A DNA stretch of 14,488 bases from Candolleomyces eurysporus. Taxonomy: Eukaryota; Basidiomycota; Agaricomycetes; Agaricales; Psathyrellaceae. Shown here piece by piece: positions 7,826 through 14,488 of this stretch (the stretch's first letter is position 1; the number at the start of each line of letters is the position of its first letter). The stretch lies in NCBI GenBank assembly GCA_027579435.1, contig JANBPK010001174.1:1-14488 (forward strand), read 5' to 3'. A program made the translations under genes and the position numbers. The notes under the pieces are model-generated. The model was given only the letters and a program-made list of their open reading frames with translations. It ran no database searches and was not told where the DNA came from.

Positions 7826-10204
7826 ATGGCCGACCTCACCAGCAACATCCGCAATTTGGAACTCGCTCTCTCTGATTCCAGTGGGCGAACCGACAAGCAG
7901 CTTTTCCGAGAAGAAGGGCAGCAGATGGTAAGTCAATTACCACTTTGTCAAATCCGCACTAGACTCGTTCGGGATCTACAGGAGGCTGTGATTCGCCAAT
8001 TGCGGGAGGCGAAAAAAGATGAAAAACGTAAGGTCATGGGTCCGGTGATTTCGAAGTTTTGCAGCGAATATTTGGAAGTGCGGAAAGCCATCCGGGATGG
8101 CCATGAAATCAAGTTTCATCGTGGATGGGAGGTAAGCGCTAAGCACACTTCTGTGATTCTGAATTTCTGATTTCCAGGGGATCTTTCTGGCAATCAGCTA
8201 CCGCTTGCCGCGGATGTAAAGACGGCGGTTTCCAAAGGCAAGGCGCCTGAACGGCCTGCTCAAAAGCTGCCGAAGATTGACTTGAACAACCCACCCCGGC
8301 GAGATAAGGTGAGTATTGGCAGCTATTTCAACATAGAATGGCCGGGTACATGGAAGCAGGATCCCCTTGATCCAAGGACCAAAACCTCGGTAGAGCAGCC
8401 CGTTGCCCCCAGCCCCAAAACCCCGGCAGAGCGGCCCATCCAGGTATGTTAATATTTAGTCGAGGGCCTCAGGCGCTGATCCTTGTGAAATCAAAGCCAA
8501 AAGCAGGGTCGTCAAAAGAACCGGTAGCGTCTAGCTCAAAAACACCGGCTGCCTCCACCTCACAGGTAAGAAGCCCATTTGACTAGATTTCCATGTTTCC
8601 AACCAAAGCCAGCCCACAAAACACATTAAACCCTCGAAGCCCTCGGCAGCTCCAAAAACCCCGGCAGCGCAGGTAACGAAGGTGAGAGCTGCTAAGGATC
8701 TGTTGGGGCACATTCTCATTTCAGAGCAGACTCAGGCTCCTGGAGTGAAGCCATTTGGAGTGAAGCCATTTGGGGTGCAGAAAAGCACCCAGGCCAAACC
8801 GCCTGGGGACTCGAAGAAAACCTCGGCGAAACCAAAGGTGAGTGAACGATTTCTTTTTAAGAACTTTGAATTCATATCCGGCTATTGAACCCAGGCTCCA
8901 NGGGGGGCAACCATCTGCAGGGTCTTCCAAGACCCCGGCAGGTGGCGACAAGGTGAGTCAAGGAAAGCAACTTGTGAACGTAAATTAATATCCTCCAGGG
9001 GCCGTCAACAACCCCAGCAGTGAAGCCACCTGGGATCCCACAAAAACCTGCAAAACCGTCGGAGGTAAGCTTCATTCGAGTCCTGCAAATAACGGACCTG
9101 ATACTTGTGACAGGACATGGATGTGGATGAGCCCGTGCAAAGTACCAAGGCAAAGAAAGCCCGGATTGTCGAGATCCCTGGTGGGAAACCCGGAGAGGCA
9201 TCAAAGGCCGGTGGAGGAAAGGGAAAGGAAAAGGGAAAGGAAAAGGAAACAGCTCCAAGGCAGAAAGCCCGCACAGAGAGAGAGGAGCACGAACACGGGG
9301 AGGCATTCTATGATCCTGCCGAGAATTCCTCTGCCGGTGAATATGAAGACGAAGCTGTTGGAACGAAGCGAAAGGGCAAGTCCGCCCAGAAAGGGAACAA
9401 GGCCAAGAAGCCCAAATCAGTAGCAGTGCTCAGTGACACTGGCTCCGAAAGCGAAGTGCCAATAGTCACCCAGCGAAAACCAATCAAAAAGCCCGGTGAG
9501 AACATCGCCGAGAAACCAGCCACCAAGAATCCCGGTGCCTCTCAAGGGCCGAAGCGCCGCAGCAACTTCAACAGATTCCTCCCATCTGCGACTGTCAAGT
9601 TCCTACAAGACATCAAGGTTCGGAAGAGTTTCACGGCCGAAGAAAAGGAACAATACGATGTGTGGCTCCAGAGCATCACCAAGACCAACCCGGAGTTGGA
9701 GCCAAAGAAAGAAAGGGCGAATACATCCAGAGCAGTTGTTCTTCTGGGCCCAACACTCGTTCCGCTAACAGGGTTAGTTAAGAACGATTCGCCCTGCGAC
9801 TACTGCAGGGAATACTGCCCCTTCCGGTGTTTCGTCATCGACCAAGGCACATCATGCTTGATGTGTAACTTCTTTCGTCATGTTCAGTGCAAGAAGGATG
9901 GGAAGCCGGTATGACTTATGATTCCACACACATTCCTCAACTGATTTCTCTCAGGTGATGGACAAGACAGATAGCAAGGGCGGCAAAAAGTCCAAGGACA
10001 AGATCGGTGAGACACGCATGGGCAAGGCCAGTGAGACGAGCATGGGCAAGGCCGGTGAGACAAGCATGGGCAAGGCCGGCGAGACAAGCAAGGGNCCAAA
10101 CGGACAAGAAGCGAGCGAACGGCACCCGGCCCCCTGGCGTTACTCCGAGTCAGTCCTTCAAGCCCTGCGCTCTGACTGTGAAGAGACACTGCGGGTTGAA
10201 GTAG
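7826..10204 (+). CDS. 11-exon gene with KTPA mini-exons, Lys-rich middle and cysteine cluster; function unknown
   Basis: Unrecognised family. Exons: 7826-7927, 7982-8131, 8198-8308, 8360-8443, 8497-8565, 8613-8681 (or 8672), 8736-8837, 8895-8952, 8999-9064, 9114-9908 and 9955 onward. All ten introns (about 46-66 nt) are phase 0. The N-terminus (MADLTSNIRNLELALS, then EAVIRQLREAKKDEKRKV) looks helical, possibly coiled-coil. Exons 4-9 are short Lys/Pro/Ser/Thr-rich pieces. Exon 10 has basic tracts (GKGKEKGKEKE, KAKKPKS), suggesting nuclear location, and the cysteine cluster CDYCREYCPFRC, CLMC and a final C (about 9796-9891), like the C-x2-C-x7-C-x8-C-x2-C clusters of many Agaricomycete proteins, presumably zinc- and nucleic-acid-binding. 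Exon 8 is in frame only if the N at 8901 is not a real base. Likewise, without the N at 10095 the protein ends at 10204 (about 617 aa); with it, at 10284. Start chosen for the first Met and clean splicing. Confidence 0.75.
8360..9064 (+). repeat. Array of six tandem KTPA-type mini-exons
   Basis: Exons 4 to 9 of the forward gene are 57-102 nt long, and each carries a variant of one short motif: SPKTPAERP, SSSKTPAAS, APKTPAAQ, SKKTSAKP, SSKTPAGG and STTPAVKP. The underlying DNA shares a core like AAAACCCCGGCAG (for example near 8419, 8653 and 8928). Each exon is bounded by phase-0 introns and is a multiple of three once the N at 8901 is discounted. Tandem duplication of an exon-plus-intron unit is the simplest origin. 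Exon 7 also holds a 15-bp direct repeat (8745-8774) encoding VKPFG twice. Confidence 0.7.
10009..10092 (+). repeat. 24-bp coding tandem repeat (ETSMGKAG)
   Basis: Three full units start at 10009, 10033 and 10057 and a half unit starts at 10081. Each encodes eight residues of the form ETSMGKAG inside the last exon of the forward gene. The units differ at only a few bases, so they are recent. The N at 10095 lies at the edge of the array, where alignment of near-identical copies could easily mislead base calling. Confidence 0.85.
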
Positions 10205-10878
10205 CACACTGGTTGGCATTCCTGCTAATGCGCCCCCTTATAACGGTTGGGGGGATCCTGCCAATACGCGCACCAGTCAAGTAGTTTTCCGCCTTCTGGA
10301 TGGTCGTCCCATCTTCAAGTTGTGTCTTCCACTATCTCCTGCACCTTCACCACCGTCTCCCTCACTGTTTAACACAATGTTTAGCGCTGTAGCCGCGTTG
10401 AAGCACCGAGTGCGTGGCCACACCAAACGGAAGAGAGGAAGCTCGCCATACTCCCTCCCACCTTCAACTCAAGAGCTCCATCTGTGATGAGACGGATCCT
10501 AAGTCATCTCTCTCTCTGTGGGCCTATAGAATTATTCATGTCTATGTATGCCGCTTTTGTGCATCTGGCGCGACGGAAACGATCATATCGAGACCCAGCC
10601 TTCCGCCCAGAGGACGCTCAAACTGACGGGATGTTTGCGAGGTACTGAAGCGTAGATATTAATGGGTAAAGACGCTATAGAGATAGTTGTATACATGCAA
10701 TGACAAGACCGAGAAAAAGGGAATAATAATNAAAAAAAACACCAGAAAAAGACTCTGACTTGTGATACGTGGGTAGGACTGAAGATAATTCAGCGAGTAT
10801 GTGAAGAGGCGCTAATTGGACTCTCGTGAAGAAAGAGTCCATTTCACACATCTTGCCAGCAGTTCGGTCCTTCTGCCT
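10205..10878. other. Intergenic region, convergent gene ends
   Basis: This holds the 3' side of the forward gene (its alternative stop is at 10282-10284) and the 3' side of the next, minus-strand gene. Short open frames such as 10414-10626 show no family features. There is an A-rich stretch with an N at 10731. I see no RNA gene or terminator-like signal. Confidence 0.4.
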
Positions 10879-11812
10879 TCAAATCTCCTCCCAACTGGAC
10901 GACCCTTCCATGTCCCTCAAAATCCTCATCGAAGTTGAGAATGGGTTCCTTTCCTAAGAAATAAAAGGTGTCAGTGAATCTCAAAACAGAAAGGAACCAT
11001 GCGACGTACTTGTCGACGCTGAGTATAACGATGGACGTCTGAGTCATCTGGAGATGCGTCAGGCCTGAAAACATCGCTCGGGGATGGGGTNGACGTCTTC
11101 GGTGGAGTGAGCACTGGTCCTATGGGCCGCCAGAGGGGTGTACAGCGTCTCTCCATATCCAGAATCAGCGCGTGCACCAGAGAAGGGGTAGGAACATGGG
11201 GTGGCTCCGGCGGGGATTTGAGCTCGGGCCCCTACGCCAGGAAAGGATGGGGGAGCTCCCGTTGGAGTTTGAGCTGGGAAAGCCTGAGGCTGAACGCTAG
11301 GCGGGTATGCATAGTACACACGAAAACCCTTCGCTGACCTCGCTTCGAAGGCTAGATTGGTGGCACATAGATGTGCATCTTCGGGAGACATGTTCCGTTG
11401 CAGCCTAAAAATNCCGGTTTATGAGGAAGGAGTCGCTGATATCGTCGCCAGTTGAGAGCTCAGAGAAGAGGGCCCTCAGGCGTGAAGCCATTTGGCCAGG
11501 AGTGCTGCTGTTGGTGGAAGGTAGCTGGTTGATGCGGCCATCGGTGGTTGTATCGTTGCCGTGAGATAGATGTACGCAGTTCCGGAGAACGAAGTGTGCG
11601 TGGAGATAGAGGAGTGCGAATATTATTGGCACCGCAGCGAGAAAATTCCCATTCCATAGACCGAGGGATGGANGGGGGGGCTNGCATGCGAAGGGGGGCT
11701 TGCAGTCGGGGGGACCGGCGGGAAACACTTTGTAGCCGACGGGAGGGCCTGGAGGTGTGAAGATGGAGACTGCGGAATACCAGAGAGCTGCGATGTGGGC
11801 GAGAAGAGACAT
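10879..11812 (-). CDS. Predicted single-pass membrane protein, two exons; function unknown
   Basis: No family is recognised. The ATG at 11812 has a good fungal context (CACCATGTC); an upstream in-frame ATG at 11935 is less likely. The N-terminus is hydrophobic (LLAHIAALWYSAVSIF) and Pro/Cys-rich. A likely membrane helix follows, with FLAAVPIIFALLYLHAHFVL. After a polar linker come LRALFSELS and MSPEDAHLCATNLAFEARSA, then a Pro/Ala-rich segment (PPSVQPQAFPAQTPTGAPPS) and an acidic Ser/Asp stretch. The frame runs through exon 1 only if the Ns at 11413 and 11091 are extra bases; two more Ns (11673, 11683) sit in a C-run and are frame-neutral together. The intron at 10954-11009 (56 nt, GTACGT to TTAG) is phase 0, and the short second exon then ends at 10879 (about 291 aa). 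Another acceptor or frame could extend it to 10844. Confidence 0.55.
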
Positions 11813-12084
11813 GGTGGGTGGTGACTCGTGAGCAATGCTGCAAGATGGGAGAGCGAACGGAAGGAGGGGAGAATAAATAGTACGCAAGGTCAGCCACAAT
11901 TCCAGCCCCTCCCGCCAACTCCTAGTCAGCTGCAACCCCTATTGAAGCATACCAGACGCCTAGTCCGTAATTATGAGCCGAATGACGTCGAGCCCGGCTA
12001 GCGGGCGGGAGGAACGGATTGGATAGAGGCCGTCGTACGCCTGTTTCGTACTCCTTCTGTTATTCCTCTCTTCCAGGTCCCAGC
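11813..12084. promoter_or_regulatory. Divergent intergenic region
   Basis: About 270 bp separate the start of the minus-strand membrane-protein gene from the first ATG of the forward membrane-protein relic. On the minus strand an AT-rich CTATTTATT stretch lies about 60 bp upstream of the ATG and could serve as a TATA-like element. The middle (about 11990-12020) is GC-rich. Assignment as a promoter rests on position only. Confidence 0.35.
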
Positions 12085-13132
12085 ATGCCGTGGTATTGGC
12101 TCGCAGAGGATCTATTACTCCCTCCACATCTCCTTACCAGCGACCAGTTACCTTGGGATACCGCCTCTGAGCGTCTGGTTGCGCTGTTCTGACAGCCTCT
12201 CCGCGCGTTGGAGTCTCAGCGAAGCCCGGATTATATGGATCTCATCATCGCCTACAGCTTGATGTTTATCTAGTTTATTGGCATGATCTCGCTTGTCGCC
12301 TTCTTCTCCGGTGGTCTTTCGTACTTCAACTTACGGACCCTCCAGGGCTCATCCTCACCTAGATCGCATGCCGACAAGCGTCATAAGGACGTCCGGGCAA
12401 CCTCGTCGGACATGCCCTTCGAGCTCGAGTCTCCCGTGGACCAGGCCTTCATTTCTCTCGCAGCCTCCTACAGCCTTCGCTTTCCGATTCCCCGCATGGC
12501 GCGAGCGGCGGGCCTATTACTCCTCTTATAAATCTTGTTCGGTGGCTCATGACCTTCGGATTTCGCCTCTCAACTCTTCACCGCCGTTATGGAGGCCGCT
12601 CAGCCTGTTCTTCGGTTCATCATGCCCTATCGGGTCAATATCTTTTCTAGTCTTGCAAAGACTCTCCCCGTCAACAATCTGGCTCCCTTCCTTTGCGATA
12701 TTGGCGCCTTCATTGAAGATCTCGTCCTTACGCTTTCACCACCCGCATGGCCTAGCGTTGTTACCGAGATCTTTGTCCTGGTACATGAGGATCTCCGCAA
12801 CACCTGCGACCACTTCCCTATAACATTCATCTATTTAATCGTGATGGATTTATTTATCATCTTTCGGGGACTGTCTTTCCTCGCACGGACTCTCCGTGGG
12901 GAGCCACGCTGGACACAGGCTTCATCTAGGTCGTGTGCGGACGAGCATAACGAAGGTCTTCGCCAAGCCTCATCCGGGTCGCGTGCCAGAAAACCAGCAT
13001 GAGGATCTGCGTCAAGCTTCGCCGGATATGGGCTCTAAGCTCGAGCCTCTCGTGGACCCGACGCCTCTCGTCTTATTAATATTCTCGATTTCTTTTGCGG
13101 CCTATTTTCTCGAAGCCGCATCTTATCAATAA
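12085..13132 (+). pseudogene. Degraded multi-pass membrane protein gene with internal duplication
   Basis: One forward frame reads coding-like from the ATG at 12085 to 13002 but is broken by four stops: TGA 12190, TAG 12271, TAA 12529 and TGA 12550. It then shifts by one base into the frame ending at the TAA at 13130-13132. Surrounding sequence stays protein-like across the stops: MPWYWLAEDLLLPPHLL, DYMDLIIAYSLMFI, MISLVAFFSGGLSYF, MEAAQPVLRFIMPYRVNIF and FPITFIYLIVMDLFIIFRG. Two similar modules are visible, each with a hydrophobic segment, a TL(Q/R)G turn, a basic polar repeat and an LE(S/P)(P/L)VD motif (ELESPVDQ, KLEPLVDP). Each of the four stops is one C-to-T change away from a sense codon. 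No family is recognised. Undetected introns are possible, but I found none that removes the stops cleanly. Confidence 0.55.
12919..13015 (+). repeat. Two-unit 48-bp coding repeat with a one-base gain
   Basis: Two adjacent units can be aligned: 12919-12966 (48 bp) and 12967-13015 (49 bp). They share the coding pattern SR...H(N/E)(E/D)(G/D)LRQAS, and a third diverged copy (RSHADKRHKDVRATSS) lies near 12360-12410. The second unit's extra base, near 12988, is where the reading frame changes. Confidence 0.65.
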
Positions 13133-14488
13133 TCTTGTCCTGGGTTTATCGTTCTCTCTCGGTCACGGACTTCTGCTGTAGATCTGCCATACCAATACGT
13201 ATCCAATCCCTGCATCTTTACAATTTGTTTCTCGTATTTTACCCTTTCTCGATCGTAGACCTCTGCACTATGTACCTATGATTATACCACCTTGGATATT
13301 AAATCATACGCGGGTTTTCCTCTCTACCCGCGAATTGACGCGGAACCGGCATGGGCGCAATAGCACACTGACCGAGTGTCACCCCGACCGAGTTGGAGCT
13401 GCTAGTGGATGCCGTGGTCGTCCGGGTTCGGCCGGCGTGCGTCGAAAGTCATCGTCAGGGATGTGAGGTAGATGTTACTGAATGCCGTTCTCCCAGAAAA
13501 TTTGTTGGGAGAAGAAGGGGAAGTTCTGGCCAATCTAGCGCCTGGAAGCTTGGTTCGACAACACACTGACAAACTAGTCCGCTTCTGAGATGAAGAGCGT
13601 GGTCATAGCGCGTAGTTCATGAGCCAAAGGGTAAATATTCCTGGACACTATATAGTGGACAGGTTTATACATCTCTTTGAAAGTTTCTTTTTTTAACTAT
13701 ATTAGGAAATAAAGCACTGCCTTCGGGAGGCCACCGGTCCGCTTGGGTTTGCTATAATTCTCCTATATTTCTTTCGTTCAGTTGACGTCGTCTATCGAAG
13801 TACGCATTTGCATTCAATTTAGCAGCAGGTTTTCTATGATGCACCATCTCTTTCTTCATGCGATCAAATTAGTAGAGTAACGTCTTGAGAACGCGTCCGT
13901 GTAGACCAAGAAAAAAAAAATACAAAGAGATCAATCTGAAAAGTCAAGAACGCCGCTTGTTTGTAGTGGAACGTCGCCATTTAGGATCGAGCATGGAGTA
14001 CAACAGAACAAATTTTATACAGTGGAATCCGGGTGTCCAGGTATGCCCGGACGGGCCATTCTATAGTTAAATTATGACATGACACAAACGTCAGGGAAGA
14101 TGATCATGGACTCGGAGAAAGGTAGGACAGCGCGTCAACATCAAACCCTGTTGTTTGGATCCGAAGCAAAAGCTAAATACTTCTTTAGGGAGACAATATT
14201 GATGGTCAACGTTATTTCTTAGCGTGGCCATTTATTCATTGGTCGTAGACAAATACTTCCTTTTACCCGGAATCTACCGTCTGGTAGCGGCGTCGAACCT
14301 TCAACTGACAAACTGGCCTTGAGGGAATCATTGACGATGACGGACCGCACTATTTCACCGACCCGACGTCTGGGAAGGCCGCTCTGGATAGGATACCTGC
14401 ACGCCAATCTACCATTGCATTTATGGACACAGAGACTGCTGCTTAGATGGATCCAAGCGCCCACGACTCGGCTCTGTCGACGATCGAA
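13133..14488. other. Right tail without a supported gene
   Basis: No convincing gene is seen. A 12-bp perfect palindrome, CACTATATAGTG, lies at 13646-13657. At 14020-14030 CAGTGGAATCC follows a TA, resembling the terminal repeat start of some pogo/Tc1-like elements, but no partner end is in the window. A minus-strand open frame of 81 codons (14464-14219) begins with ATG and shows no recognised domain; it may be chance. A poly-A run lies at about 13911-13920. Confidence 0.35.

Noticed and set aside
8872..9306. Minus-strand frames over the Lys-rich exon (Phe/Pro-rich)
   Set aside because: They are shadows of the purine-rich tract near 9208-9250 on the forward coding strand.
13540..13562. GGTTCGA-like tRNA T-loop motif (also near 2775)
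   Set aside because: No acceptor or anticodon stem can be folded around either site.

Overview
The window looks like accessory DNA from a mushroom-forming basidiomycete (Agaricomycetes). The grounds are many short introns (about 43-73 nt) with GTRNGY donors and CTRAY-like branch sites, plus relics of three transposon classes common in these genomes: a chromodomain Ty3/Gypsy element, an intron-bearing hAT transposase and a KDZ-type protein. No species can be named from the sequence alone.

Layout. Positions 1-524 hold nothing recognisable. Positions 525-1423 are the 3' end of a chromovirus: integrase C-terminus, chromodomain, polypurine tract and a 141-bp LTR. The LTR abuts a reverse-strand hAT transposase relic (1429-2508) and seems to have landed in it. 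Positions 2600-3890 are non-genic and rich in the palindrome TTCGCGAA. Positions 3897-4631 are a 5'-truncated C-terminal piece of a KDZ-associated protein with one clean intron.

The core is a divergent gene pair. A reverse-strand multi-exon gene (4887 to about 7640) carries a 78-bp minisatellite and two premature TGA codons. A forward gene (7826 to 10204 or 10284) has 11 exons, a run of six tiny KTPA-type exons, a large lysine-rich exon and a cysteine cluster. About 170-190 bp separate the two. All ten introns of the forward gene are phase 0; six of seven in the reverse gene are phase 1. Neither family is recognised.

Further right are a reverse-strand two-exon gene with one membrane segment (10879-11812), a degraded forward-strand membrane-protein gene with four nonsense codons (12085-13132), and a mostly empty tail (13133-14488).

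Two sequence-quality points affect every gene call. Several N characters behave as extra inserted bases: leaving them out makes the frame run through. The other frame breaks are also single-base gains, two of them in homopolymers. Some apparent pseudogene damage may therefore be assembly error. The nonsense codons are a separate matter and each could come from one C-to-T change.
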